Assembly: GCF_005893125.1 (NCBI RefSeq)
Contig: NZ_VCJS01000097.1
Location: forward strand, 1 to 46,541
Source of the DNA: Nonomuraea basaltis
Lineage (GTDB): Bacteria; Actinomycetota; Actinomycetes; Streptosporangiales; Streptosporangiaceae
Direction of reading: 5' to 3'
DNA length: 46,541 nucleotides
The notes under the pieces are model-generated. The model had not been told where the DNA came from. It saw only the letters and a program-made list of their open reading frames with translations, and did no database searches. The position numbers and the translations under genes were made by a program. Shown piece by piece: positions 33,097-42,900 of this stretch; the first letter of the stretch is position 1, and each line of letters opens with the position of its first letter.

Positions 33097-34218
33097 ATGT
33101 GCGGGGAGATCGTGGCACAGCGCGTCCGCCAGCTGATCACAAGAAGTGGCCGGAGCCAAGGCGAGTTCGCGACGCTCGCCGGACTCGACCCGTCGAAGAT
33201 GTCCAAGTCGCTATCCGGCACCCGAAGGTTCACCTCCCTCGACCTGGCGCGGATCGCCGAACTCGGTGACGTGACGGTTGACTGGTTGCTCGGCGCCGAT
33301 GAGACTCCTGCGTTGGCGGGGCGGCTCTCGTCCCCGCTGGGCAGTTCTGTGGAGAGTGCCATGCAGGAGGCCGATCGGCTCACTCAGCTCCGCGCGGACC
33401 TCGCCTTCCTCGGTTACAAGCAGCACGTCACCCTCCCCCAAACCACACCCGTGGGCAGTTGGTGGGTAGGGCAGGGGCAACAACTTGCCGCTTGGGCCCT
33501 CGACCAGGCATGCGCTGCCGGAGCCGATCCCAGCCACACACGCGATCTCGCCGAGTTGATCGAGACCGTTTTTGGGATCGATGTGGCGATTAGCGAGCTG
33601 CCTGATGGTTTCGACGGTCTGGCCTCCAGCAGAGAGCACCGCCGGCTCATTGTCGTCGGGACCTCGACGGTCCCCAGCCGTCAGCGTTTCACGCTCGCGC
33701 ATGAGCTGGGGCACGTATTGGCCGGCGACGATCAAGGCCTGCTGGTAGAGGCCGACGTTTACGACAAGCGTCATAGCCGACAGTCCTCCGAGATCCGAGC
33801 GAACGCCTTCGCCACCGCCTTTCTCCTACCGGAAGCGCTGCTGAAGTCGGAGACGAGCGGCACGGCCTGGACGGATGAGTCCTTCGCCAAGCTCGTCTTC
33901 CGATGGTGGGTTTCACCCAGCGCGCTGGCCTGGCGACTGCACAATGTGAGCCTGATTTCCAAAGATCTCCGCGACCGGTTCCGCGGCATGACCACCGAGT
34001 CCGCGGCTCTGCTCGCCGGCGAGCTGGGTTCGTTCACTGAGTGGATCGACGCCGCCTCCCGCTGCCGGATTCCGCAGTTGCTGTTGCGCGACACATTCCA
34101 GGCCTACCTCGACGGCACCTCGACCCTGCGCCCTTTCTCCAACCTGATCGGCGAGGATAGCGAGACCATCCGGCAGGCTCTTGAACAAGCCGGAGAGGAA
34201 CCTCCCCTGACGTCATGA
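33097..34218 (+). CDS. XRE regulator fused to ImmA/IrrE-type zinc protease
   Basis: A 373-residue two-domain protein. Residues 5-68 form the XRE HTH (RQLITRSGRSQGEFATLAGL, DPSKMSKSLSGTRRFTSLDL). Residues about 145-290 form the ImmA/IrrE protease: HELGH gives His202, Glu203, His206, and Glu232 (SSEIRANAFATAFLLP) is the third ligand. Family members either cleave their partner repressor or act as the antitoxin half of two-gene modules. The last ~80 residues are helical. The stop overlaps the PIN-like gene (ATGA). The tight pairing suggests that this protein represses the operon and controls the PIN protein by binding or proteolysis (inference). Confidence 0.87.
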   Translation: MCGEIVAQRVRQLITRSGRSQGEFATLAGLDPSKMSKSLSGTRRFTSLDLARIAELGDVTVDWLLGADETPALAGRLSSPLGSSVESAMQEADRLTQLRADLAFLGYKQHVTLPQTTPVGSWWVGQGQQLAAWALDQACAAGADPSHTRDLAELIETVFGIDVAISELPDGFDGLASSREHRRLIVVGTSTVPSRQRFTLAHELGHVLAGDDQGLLVEADVYDKRHSRQSSEIRANAFATAFLLPEALLKSETSGTAWTDESFAKLVFRWWVSPSALAWRLHNVSLISKDLRDRFRGMTTESAALLAGELGSFTEWIDAASRCRIPQLLLRDTFQAYLDGTSTLRPFSNLIGEDSETIRQALEQAGEEPPLTS

Positions 34219-34751
34219 CCTGGTACTGGTTCCCCGACAACACCGTGCTGTGCAACTTCGCCGCAGTGTCACGCCTACGGCTCCTGGAGGAGATTCTCCG
34301 CGGCAGGGGACGCTGGGTTGAGGCCATCGAAGCCGAGGCGAGCAAGTCGAAGGCCGTCTTCCCGGAACTGAACACGGTCGCTCAGGACGGTTGGCTGGGC
34401 GAACCTATCGAGATCAAGAATCTGAACGAAAGCCGCCAGGTCGAGCAGGTACGCCGTGCGGTGTTCGGCGGTTCGCTCCATAAGCCGACGCAGCACCTGG
34501 GCGAAGCACAGACGTGCCACGTCATTCTCAACTGGCCGCAGTTCCGCGGATCCTTCTGGATCACGGACGATCGGGACGCCGGGGAGTATGCCCGCAGGCA
34601 GGGCATCACTACACGGGACACCATGGACCTGTTCTGCGAAGCGATCGTCGAAGGGCTCTGTACCACCGACGAGGGCTTCAAGCTGCTGCATGAGATGGTT
34701 CGCCTGGGCCGCCATCTCCGTCTGCCGAACCGCCCTGCTGATCTGCGCTAG
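34215..34751 (+). CDS. PIN-like domain protein, partner of XRE-ImmA
   Basis: A 178-residue protein starting at ATG 34215 inside the stop of the protease gene. It shows a PIN-like acidic layout: Asp8 in WFPDNTVLCNFA, Glu97 in HLGEAQTCHVI, Asp118/Asp119 in FWITDDRDAGEYA, and TTRDTMDLFCEAI with Asp135. The N-terminal D-N-T-V-L-x-N-F replaces the usual D-T-N/S. PIN proteins are metal-dependent RNases. No VapB-like RHH gene is present; the XRE-ImmA protein is the only candidate antitoxin. The PIN call rests on motif pattern. Confidence 0.7.
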   Translation: MTWYWFPDNTVLCNFAAVSRLRLLEEILRGRGRWVEAIEAEASKSKAVFPELNTVAQDGWLGEPIEIKNLNESRQVEQVRRAVFGGSLHKPTQHLGEAQTCHVILNWPQFRGSFWITDDRDAGEYARRQGITTRDTMDLFCEAIVEGLCTTDEGFKLLHEMVRLGRHLRLPNRPADLR

Positions 34752-34831
34752 CGGGGGTGTCGGAAGCCCCGATCCCACGTGGGGCGCTTCGGCCGGGACA
34801 CGCGCCCAGGGCCGGGCCGCTCGGTGCCGGG

Positions 34832-34851
34832 CGAGCGTGCGATCACGCTCG
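34832..34851. terminator. Bidirectional hairpin between convergent operons
   Basis: CGAGCGTG (34832-34839) and CACGCTCG (34844-34851) pair exactly around CGAT. The hairpin is about 80 bases past the PIN stop and overlaps the last codons of the convergent DUF916-type gene (stop at 34843). It could terminate both. Confidence 0.5.
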
Positions 34852-35919
34852 GCGATCATCGGCGTTCTGGGTGGACTGCTGACGAGTGTCCATTTCCCGG
34901 CCCTCGGCGCGCCCCTCGTCCCGGGCGCGGGCGAGGAGTTCCGCGAGCCGCCGCCGGCGTCGCCGCGTGATGGCTCGGAAGGCGAGGACGAGGGCTCCGA
35001 GGGCGGCCACGAGGGCCAGTTGCGGCCAGGGCGGGGACCAGACGGTCACGGTAGCCGACGTGTGCTGGATCGCGGCGCCGGCCGGGGCGCCGTCGCGGAC
35101 GGAGGGCGTCACGTCGACGCTCGTGCGGAGCGGTCCCAACGCCCAGACTCCCTCGACGCGGGCCTCGACCGCTCGGCTGCCGCCCGGGAACATCTCCTCG
35201 ACGTCGGCCCCGGCATGGCGTTCGAGGAGGCCGAACAGTTCGGTGACCGTCACCCGGCCGGTGCCGGTCACCGCCACGTTGCCGGCGCTCTTCGTGGTGT
35301 ACCTGACCCGGATGGTGCCGGCCGAGAAGGGGTTCCAGGAGTGCTCGTACGTGGCGGTGAGATCGTTGACGGCCACAGTCGCCGTGATCGTGCCGGTGGT
35401 CCGCATCATGACCCGGAACCCGACCCGGCCCTCGACGGCGACCGTCCCCTGCGTGCTGGTGACTGCCGCGGCGATGCCGGCCGGGTGGTCTCCCGGCATG
35501 GCGTCTCGGGGCACGGTGATGGTGAACGGCACCACTTTCGTCTCATTGGCCCCGACGGTGACCTTGTCCTGTACCTGGATCCAGGTGCCGCCGTCCACCG
35601 ACGGCCGGTTGGACGGGAGCATGTTGAAGCGTCCCTTGTCGGTGAGGTAGCCGTCGGCCGCCTTCAGGGAGAAGTCGGCGGCGCCGTCGCTGAGGTTCCG
35701 CACCGCCAGGTGCTCGGTCACCACCTGACCCGGGTCGAGCGTGAGCTCGATCCAGCGGCGGCCGTCCGGGCCTTGCTGGCCGGCCGGCTGGACCGTCCAG
35801 GTGAGCGTCGGCTTGGCCGGTTCCGCCACGGCACCGGTGGGCGCGATGGGCACGGCGAGGAGCACCGCGGCCAGCACGGCGAGCAGCCGCGGCAGCGCCC
35901 GCGGCAAGGTTCGAATCAT
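34843..35919 (-). CDS. DUF916/WxLIP-like membrane-anchored surface protein
   Basis: A 358-residue exported protein. Residues 1-32 are a signal peptide ending AVAEP. Two beta domains follow, as in DUF916 (peptidoglycan-binding then host-binding halves): LTWTVQPAGQQGPDGRRWIE, VRNLSDGAADFSLKAADGYL, WIQVQDKVTVGANETKVVPF and PRDAMPGDHPAGIAAAVTST. A C-terminal helix (LALVAALGALVLAFRAIT) and basic tail anchor it in the membrane. In Firmicutes such proteins pair with WxL proteins in one operon; here a WxL-like gene lies 65 bases upstream, reproducing that pair in an actinobacterium. Confidence 0.8.
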   Translation of the reverse strand: MIRTLPRALPRLLAVLAAVLLAVPIAPTGAVAEPAKPTLTWTVQPAGQQGPDGRRWIELTLDPGQVVTEHLAVRNLSDGAADFSLKAADGYLTDKGRFNMLPSNRPSVDGGTWIQVQDKVTVGANETKVVPFTITVPRDAMPGDHPAGIAAAVTSTQGTVAVEGRVGFRVMMRTTGTITATVAVNDLTATYEHSWNPFSAGTIRVRYTTKSAGNVAVTGTGRVTVTELFGLLERHAGADVEEMFPGGSRAVEARVEGVWALGPLRTSVDVTPSVRDGAPAGAAIQHTSATVTVWSPPWPQLALVAALGALVLAFRAITRRRRRRLAELLARARDEGRAEGREMDTRQQSTQNADDRRA

Positions 35920-35984
35920 GGCGAGGTCCTTCGACGTAGGGGGTGCGGTGGGGGGCCGCGGCGCCGCGGCCCCCCACCAGTGCG

Positions 35985-36611
35985 TCATTCGAACAGGGAT
36001 AGGGTCAACGTCGAGGTGTACGAGCCGGCAGCGACGTCTGCCGGGGTGCGCAGGAACAGGTTCGCGTTGACGGAGAACGAGCCGCCGGCGACGGTCCCGG
36101 AGTCGAACGTCGACACCAGCAGCTCCTGGTCGACCAGACCGACGTTGTTGCCGGGCTGGGTCGGCTCGTCGAGGACGGTCACCACCTCCTCGCCTTCGGT
36201 GACCAGACCGGTGCCGCCCCCGTCGAGCAGGCGCGGCTTCCAGCCGAGGTGGCCGGCGCTGATCGGCGCCTGACCGGCGTTGCCCGCGAATTCGGTCGCG
36301 CTGCCCAGTACGGCCCACGCGGCGCCGCCGGGCACCTCCTCCCGCGTACGGGTGTCGGTGACCGTCACCGTCGGCAGGGTGCCGGCGAACTGGCGGGCCT
36401 GCAGCGTCGAACCGTCCTCGGACAGCGCGACGGAACCGTCGGCGATCGACAGGGCGAGCACGCCCGGTTGCTTGATCTCCTCGATGTCGACCGTCACCTG
36501 TACGTCGGCGCTGTTGTCGGGATCGGGATCGGCCAGGGCCGGCGACTGCAGCGCCGTCGTCGCGGCCAGGACGGCACCCGCCGCGACCAGCCACTTGCGA
36601 TAAGTGCTCAT
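35985..36611 (-). CDS. WxL-like secreted surface protein
   Basis: A 208-residue exported protein with signal peptide (residues 1-27, SPALA). The mature part is a beta-rich domain: LALSIADGSVALSEDGSTLQ, LPTVTVTDTRTREEVPGGAA, WAVLGSATEFAGNAGQAPIS, GHLGWKPRLL and the end DVAAGSYTSTLTLSLFE. The order (VTDTR, W-x-V/L, LGW, AGxYTxTLTL) matches WxL cell-wall-binding domains, with the terminal Trp-x-Leu replaced by Leu-Ser-Leu. GGAG precedes ATG 36611. It is followed by the DUF916-type gene and preceded by the GH43 gene. Confidence 0.7.
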   Translation of the reverse strand: MSTYRKWLVAAGAVLAATTALQSPALADPDPDNSADVQVTVDIEEIKQPGVLALSIADGSVALSEDGSTLQARQFAGTLPTVTVTDTRTREEVPGGAAWAVLGSATEFAGNAGQAPISAGHLGWKPRLLDGGGTGLVTEGEEVVTVLDEPTQPGNNVGLVDQELLVSTFDSGTVAGGSFSVNANLFLRTPADVAAGSYTSTLTLSLFE

Positions 36612-36650
36612 GCGATGCTCCGTTGTCCTTCATGGTTGGTGGAATGGGTG

Positions 36651-36728
36651 GAAGTCAGGCGGTGCGAGTGACGCCGAGAAGTCAGGTGGTGCAAGTGACG
36701 CCCGAAATCAGGCGGTGCAGGTGGCGGC
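36651..36728. repeat. Three imperfect 25-bp tandem copies over the GH43 stop codon
   Basis: Copies start at 36651, 36678 and 36704 (GAAGTCAGGCGGTGCGAGTG and variants); copies 1 and 2 match at 23 of 25 bases, 1 and 3 at 20 of 25. The rightmost copy contains the GH43 stop (TCA on the plus strand at 36708-36710) and last codons, and the other two copies repeat that stop context in the 3' region. This looks like a local duplication of the gene end. Confidence 0.65.
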
Positions 36729-39700
36729 GGGGAAGTCCGCGGGGTGGACGGTGGTCACCTCCTTGCCGTCCACGGTCCCGGTGGCGCGGACGGTTACCGA
36801 GCCGGCCGCGACCGAGGCCGCCCGGGTGGCGAACGACTGGTAGGCGTTGGCGCCCGGCGCGACGTTCGCGAACGTCCGCTCGCCGTACGCGGTCTCCAGC
36901 GCGAGCGTCACCGGCGCCTCGTGGTCGTTACGCGCCTGCACGCTGACGTACGCCTTGCCGGCGAGGCAGCGCGCCTGGACGGTGACCGTGACGGGCACCT
37001 CGGCCGGCCCGGTGCCCGGGTCGTCGGCGAAGACCCGCCATTCCGTGATCGCGACCGCGGAGTAGGTGGTGCCGTTGCCGTTGGCCTGGACCACGGCCCG
37101 CACCCGGGGCGTGGTGACCGGGTCGAAGGTGACGTTGTTGAACGCGGTCGTGCTCGTGCCGTACGCGGATGCGCCGGTCACGTCGCGCCAGGCCGAACCG
37201 GCCTCGTCCCAGTACTGCAGCACCCACCCGTCGGGTTCGGCGACGCCATCGCCGGTGCCGGGGCCCGAGTCCCGCCAGAACTTCAGTTCCGTTCCGGTGA
37301 TCCGCACGGGGCGGGCCCATGCGTACTGGACCCACTGGGTCGCCGGCCGGGTGCCGGACCAGGTGCCCCAGATCTGAGCCTGGCTTGGGTTCGACGGGTC
37401 GGCACCGTCGTTGAGGGCGGTGAGGCTGTTCCAGCCCGCCGTGTAGGAGGCGGTCGGGGTCGCGATGGGTCCGATGTTGCCGGTGAGCGGCCCGGACAGG
37501 TCCGCCGGAATGGTGACCGTCTTGGCGGTCTCCAGGTTCCCTGCCACGTCGAGCGCGCGGAACGACACGGTGTGCCGGTTCGAGTCGGGCGCCGCGACGG
37601 CACCGGTGTACGCGGTCCACGCACCCGTGCCGATGGCGTACTCGATGCGGCCGATCCCGGAGGTCGCGTCGTTCGCGGTGACGGTGACCGCCCGGGTGGT
37701 GCCGTTCACGGCGGCCGTGCTGACCGGCGCTGTGGCGTCGATGCGTACGGAGAGATTCGCGGCCGCCGAGACGTTGCCCGCCCGGTCGGTCGCGGTCGCC
37801 GTGACGGTGTGCCGTCCGTCCTCGGAGACGTTGACGTCGGTGTGCCGCACGTCCCGCGCGACGACCGGCTCGCCGTCGTCCACCGTGGACTCGATCGTCA
37901 GGCGGCCGCCGCGGTCGTCGGCACCGGCGACGCGCACCCGCACCGCGGAGCGGAACCAGCCCGCGCCACCCGCGCTGCCGCTGGGCGTGAGCGTCACCGT
38001 CGGCGGGGTCTCGTCCCCCTCGGTGTCGCCCGGCGAGACGACCCTGACCTCCGCGGAGACGCGGCCGGCGGCGTAGCCGAGCACGGTGCCCCGGAGCGTG
38101 AAAGTGCCGGGTTCCGCGACGTGCTCCGGCTCCACGGGGTCCCAGAAGACCGGGACCTGGAGCGTTTCGCCGCCGAAGGACACGGCGACGGTGCCGGGCA
38201 CCTCCTGCTCGCCCACCTCGACCGTCATCGCCGGTGGTGTGACGGACTCCGGCTGCGCGGCGAGGATCTTCCACTCCTCGACCGCCACCGCCGAGTAGGT
38301 GCTGCCGTTGGTGGACGCGTCGAACACCGCGCGGACCTGCGTGGTGGTGACCGGGTCGAACGTGGTGTTCTGGAAGCCCTGCGTGCTCGTCGGGTAGCCG
38401 CTCGGGTCCGGCACGTCGGCCCACTGCCCGGTGCCGAGGTCCCAGTACTGGATGCGCCAGCGGGCGGGTGCGGCGACACCGACGCCGCTGCCCTGCGGCT
38501 GGTCGTTCCAGAAGTCGATCTGCGAACCGGAGATCCGCATCGGCTGGTCCCACGTGTACTGCACCCACTGCTGCGGCGGGTTGTTGCCGGTCCAGGTTCC
38601 CCACATGTCCGGCGGCAGCGGGTTCGACCGGACGATCTCGTCGTTGAGCGCCTTTACCCAGTACTGCGTGGGCACGGGCTCGTTCGAGACGGTGACCTTC
38701 GCCTCCTGCGCGATGTTCGGCCGGGGCGTGAGGTCGCGTCCCTTGACGGGCGTCGGCGTGACGAGCTTCATCCGCGGCGGCGTCTGCGTGTCGTCCCACT
38801 CGACCCGGTCGATCGCCACCGAACGGCGGAAGTGGCCACCGCCCACGGCGTCGGCGGTGTGGTATGCGAGATACCACTCGCCGTTGAACTCCAGGATTCC
38901 CGGGTGGCTCGTCGTCGAGGAGACCGGCCGGAGCACGGTGTCCCGGTAGGTCCACGGTCCCTCGGGCGACGAGGCCGTCGCGTAGGCGATGCAGGCATGG
39001 TAGTTCGCCGGAGTGCACGCCGAGGTCGGGCCGGCGTTGTTCCCGGCGTACGCCAGGTAGTAGGTGCCGTTGCGCTTGAAGATCCAGGGCGCCTCGAAGA
39101 AGCCGGTCAGGCCGGTGACGGAGCGCTGGGTGCCGACCGGGGTCTTCATGTCCTGCTGGAACTCCAGCATCCGCGCCTGGCCGAACGTGCCCCAGTAGAC
39201 GTACACGCGCTGGTTGGGGGCCTGGCCGTCGATGAGGATGGTCGGGTCGATGTTCTGGATGGTGTTCGACGTGGGCACGCGCTGGGAGATCAACGGCCCG
39301 CCCACGTGGTCGGCCCACGGTCCGGTCGGTGTTTCCGAGACGGCCACCCCGATGGCGAACCGGTCCGGCGCGGTGCTGTCGCGCTCGCTGACCGAGACGT
39401 ACCAGTAGTAGCGCCCGTCCACGCCCTGGATCACCTGGCTCGCGTACGCGCGTCCCGGCGTGGCCCAGGAGAAGACCTGCTCCGGGCGCATCAACGACGG
39501 ATAGTGGGTCCACTGACCGGCTTGCACGTCCGTGGTACGGAACGCGCCCCACTGGTTCATGATGAAGTCGTTCGTGGCCGGCCCGGCCTCGTCCCGGCCG
39601 GTGTAGATGTAGAGCTCGTCGCGGCCGCTCTCGTTGCCGGGAGCGCCGGCCGGCACGACGACCGGCGCCGGGTCGGCCGAGTAGTAGCTGCCGTCGCCGA

Positions 39701-39854
39701 GGATGGGATTGCGGGTGTTGGTGAACGTGTGCGAGTCGGCGGCGTAGGCCGGCGCGGCCAGGCCGCCGACGAGGAGGCCGGCGGCCGCCACGGCGGCGGC
39801 TGCCCTGCGTAACCGTCGGCGCGGCGCGGCGCCGCGCCCGATGAGGGTGTTCAC
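36708..39854 (-). CDS. Secreted multidomain GH43 glycosidase
   Basis: About 1048 residues from GTG 39854 (AAGGA upstream). Signal peptide 1-39 (APAYA). The GH43 beta-propeller (about 45-385) shows Asp61 (YYSADPAPVVV, base), Asp203 (NIDPTILIDG, pKa modulator) and Glu254 (FFEAPWIFKRNGTYYLAYA, acid). Then a WGTWTG-type galactose-binding domain (about 385-530), an Ig-like Big_4 domain, a chitobiase-like Ig domain with GYAAGRVSAEVRVVS and TATDRAGNVSAAA, a second WGTW domain (about 780-930) and a C-terminal domain of about 90 residues shared with the upstream giant enzyme. GH43 members are arabinofuranosidases, xylosidases or galactan hydrolases. Second gene of the operon. Confidence 0.87.
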   Translation of the reverse strand: MNTLIGRGAAPRRRLRRAAAAVAAAGLLVGGLAAPAYAADSHTFTNTRNPILGDGSYYSADPAPVVVPAGAPGNESGRDELYIYTGRDEAGPATNDFIMNQWGAFRTTDVQAGQWTHYPSLMRPEQVFSWATPGRAYASQVIQGVDGRYYWYVSVSERDSTAPDRFAIGVAVSETPTGPWADHVGGPLISQRVPTSNTIQNIDPTILIDGQAPNQRVYVYWGTFGQARMLEFQQDMKTPVGTQRSVTGLTGFFEAPWIFKRNGTYYLAYAGNNAGPTSACTPANYHACIAYATASSPEGPWTYRDTVLRPVSSTTSHPGILEFNGEWYLAYHTADAVGGGHFRRSVAIDRVEWDDTQTPPRMKLVTPTPVKGRDLTPRPNIAQEAKVTVSNEPVPTQYWVKALNDEIVRSNPLPPDMWGTWTGNNPPQQWVQYTWDQPMRISGSQIDFWNDQPQGSGVGVAAPARWRIQYWDLGTGQWADVPDPSGYPTSTQGFQNTTFDPVTTTQVRAVFDASTNGSTYSAVAVEEWKILAAQPESVTPPAMTVEVGEQEVPGTVAVSFGGETLQVPVFWDPVEPEHVAEPGTFTLRGTVLGYAAGRVSAEVRVVSPGDTEGDETPPTVTLTPSGSAGGAGWFRSAVRVRVAGADDRGGRLTIESTVDDGEPVVARDVRHTDVNVSEDGRHTVTATATDRAGNVSAAANLSVRIDATAPVSTAAVNGTTRAVTVTANDATSGIGRIEYAIGTGAWTAYTGAVAAPDSNRHTVSFRALDVAGNLETAKTVTIPADLSGPLTGNIGPIATPTASYTAGWNSLTALNDGADPSNPSQAQIWGTWSGTRPATQWVQYAWARPVRITGTELKFWRDSGPGTGDGVAEPDGWVLQYWDEAGSAWRDVTGASAYGTSTTAFNNVTFDPVTTPRVRAVVQANGNGTTYSAVAITEWRVFADDPGTGPAEVPVTVTVQARCLAGKAYVSVQARNDHEAPVTLALETAYGERTFANVAPGANAYQSFATRAASVAAGSVTVRATGTVDGKEVTTVHPADFPAATCTA

Positions 39855-39918
39855 GGTGGTGAAGTCCTTACTCGTGCGGGTGGTTGCGGCGCCGGTGCGA
39901 CGCCGCAACCACGAAGGG

Positions 39919-42900
39919 CTAGCGACAGCTGAGCGCGCTGAACGGCGCCTCGAATTGCGCGGTCACCGGCTGCCCGTCGACGGTTCCCGTGGCCTTCACC
40001 GTCGCGGTGCCGGCCGGCACCGTCTTGGCGCGGGTGTTGAACGCCTGGTAGGCGGACTTCCCGGGAGCGACATCGGACACCGTCCGCGAGCCGTACGGCG
40101 TGACCAGCTCGATGGCGAGCGGCACGTCGTCGTCGTTGCGGGCGTTGACCGAGACGTAGACGTTGGTGCCGGTGCACTGCGTGCGCGCCTGGACCTCGAC
40201 GTCCCACGTCGGTGCCGAGCCGCCGTCGCCGACGGTCAGGGTCAGCGTGGTCCGGGTGGCGCCGGCCTCGCTGACGTAGTCGGGCAGGATCAGGTCACCG
40301 ATGACGGTGTAGCGGCCGGGGGTTTTGACGATGTTCGCGTCGAACCGCCAGTTGACGCCGATGGCCTGGTTGTCCCGGGACCCGTCGTTGTACGAGACCT
40401 CCACCTTGTCCGGCAGGTAGGGCAGCTCCCCCACCTCGACGGTCTGCTGGAACGTCTCGGCGCCCTGGATCGAGATGCCGCCCTGGGACATCTCGGGCCG
40501 TACGTAGATCCGGGCCTCGGCGATCAGGCCGTAGGCGTCGTTCGTGCCGTAGACCACGAACGGGTCGACGTTGGGCTCCGCGACCATCTCCGGCGTGATC
40601 TCCTGCCAGGTGAACCCGATGGTGCCGCGGGCGCCGCCGGCGTAGACCCCGTCGAGCACGCTCGGCAGGGTGGGCACCTGGCCCACGCCTGTCCGCATGA
40701 GCACCGGCGAGCGCACCGAGTCGACGGTCTCGCCGTTGGCCCGCCAGCGCAGCACGCCCGTGCCCGCGCCGCCGCTCATGACGCCCCAGATCCGGATGCG
40801 CAGCCGGTTGGTCGTGATCGGTTCGAAGTCGAAGTGGTTGTAGGCGTTGGTGACCAGGCCGTCGGCGTACGTGGACCCGTTGGCGAGCGTGACGGGGGTC
40901 CAGTCGGTCCCGTTCGCAGAGGTCTCGATGGCGTACGTCGTGGCCGTGGGCCGGCGGGTGCCGCCGTTGTCGTCGTACCAGTAGATGTCGGTCGACGACA
41001 GCCGCACCGGCGAGGTCCACTGATACTGGATCCACGCCGCCTGCTGCGTGCTGGTGCCGTTCTGCGTCTGGCCCCAGGTGCCCCAGCCGTTGCCGGCACC
41101 CGGGTTCGAGCTGCTCGGGTTGGTGGCCTCGTTGACCCGCTGATGGTTCTCCCACGACGCGGTGCCGCTGGTCGTGATCGTCGCCGAGGAGCCGAACTCC
41201 GCGACGACCTCCCGCTTGGCGAGCGTCACCGCCACGGTGGCCGCCGACCGCTTCTCGCCGTCGTCGGCGAAGAACCGGAACACGTAGTCGCCGGCGACCG
41301 TGCCGGTCACCCGCGTCGACAGCGCTTGCGGGTCGGCGAAGATGACGCCCGCGCCCTGCGGCGCCGAGACGGTCTCCCAGCCGAACGTGAGCTCGTCGTC
41401 GTAGGGGATGCCGTCGTCCGAGGCCGTGCCGATCAGCTTGGTGGACAGGTTGCCGTCCGCGGAGCCGTCGCGCGCGGCGGTGACGACGGGCGCCTGGTTG
41501 GTGACGGCGGGCACGTCGCGCCCCGAGTCGAACACCTGGATCTCGGAGATCGCCGTGAAGAAGGTCGGGTTGTTCGTGAACGCGATGCGCAGCTTGTCCG
41601 ACGTCACGGTCTGGAAGAGCGCCTCGTTGAACTTCGCCGCGGGCACGGTCGGGTTCTTGAACTGGCCCGGCACCTCCTTCCAGCCGCCCTTGCCGTCAGG
41701 CACCTGGATCCACCAGCGCGCGGGCTCACGGTAGCCGCCGGCCTGACGGTCGCTGACGAAGTACACCTTCACGTTGTCGAAGGACTTGGCCGACTTCAGG
41801 TCGAGCTCGACGTAGCCGTTCTTCTCGGTCGTGCCGTAGTTGCCCCAGTACGGCTCGTTGGCGGTGGCGCCGTCGGTCACGGCGGCGAGCGACGCCGGCC
41901 GCTCGGTCTCCTTGATCGCGCCCGGCGTGTAGTTCATCGAGGTGGTGCTCCAGCCGGGCGTGTGGAACTGCCGCCACGGCGTCGGCCGCACGCCCTGCTG
42001 GGTGTACGACGAGCCCAGGCCGGCGCCCGCCGCCAGGTTCGGCGCGTCCTCGGTGAGGTCGATGCCGGCCGTCTTGAGGTACTCGACGACGCGGTCGTCC
42101 TGGATCGGGGTGTCCACCGCGCTCGGGAAGTCGGTCCCGCTCGTCGCGGTGAAGGTGACGGTCAGGCCGTTCTCGGCTTGGACCTGGTTGGTCTTCGGGT
42201 CGTAGGTGAGCTTGCCGAGCTTGTCGGTGCTGACCTTCTTCGCGCCGTTCATGAACAGGCTGTAGCCCGCGCCCAGGCCGTACTTGCTGCCGTCGGGGTC
42301 CCAGACGATCGTGACGTCCTGCCCGTGGTAGCGAAGGTTGTTGGCCATGAAGTGGTCGTAGCCGAGGTTGATCGGCCACAGCTCGATCTTGTCGTCGGAC
42401 CGGGGCTGGAGGCCGGCCATGTCCTCGACGAAGATGTGGTTCATGTTCCCGAGCATCACGTGGTTCGGGTTGTTGCGGTTGTACGCCTTCGTGGTCGGGT
42501 TCCAGTTGGAGTAGTACTCCGCCTGGTTCGGCACGCGCAGGTCCGCGTCAGGGTAGGTGCTCCAGGCCATCCAGTTCAGCAGGCGCTTGGCGTATTCCGG
42601 AGTGATGTACTTGTGCTCCGGGTCGTAGTGGCGCAGCGCCGAGCGGACACCGCGGTACTGCACGGTGAAGTTGATGTTGGAGAAGTTGTTGGAGCCGCCG
42701 ATCCCGTAGGCCGACCGGTCGTACTGGTTGGCCGTGTAGAACGGGAAGATCGGGAAGTTGTCGCCATAGGTCAGGAAACGGAACCCGTCGACGTACTTCT
42801 GCCACTGGTCGAACGGGATGAGGTTCTGGGCGTAGACGTCGTAGAGGTTCGACTCCTTCGCCGGGATCAGGGTGCGGGCCGACGCGGGCAGCGGGTTGGG

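Noticed and set aside
35905..35920. tRNA T-loop-like GGTTCGAATC near 35909
   Set aside because: It lies in the start region of the DUF916-type gene, and no cloverleaf stems can be formed around it.
34843..36633. One 596-residue protein spanning the WxL-like and DUF916-type genes
   Set aside because: The upstream half is a shadow of the WxL-like gene in another frame; the true DUF916-type protein has its own ATG and signal peptide at 35919.
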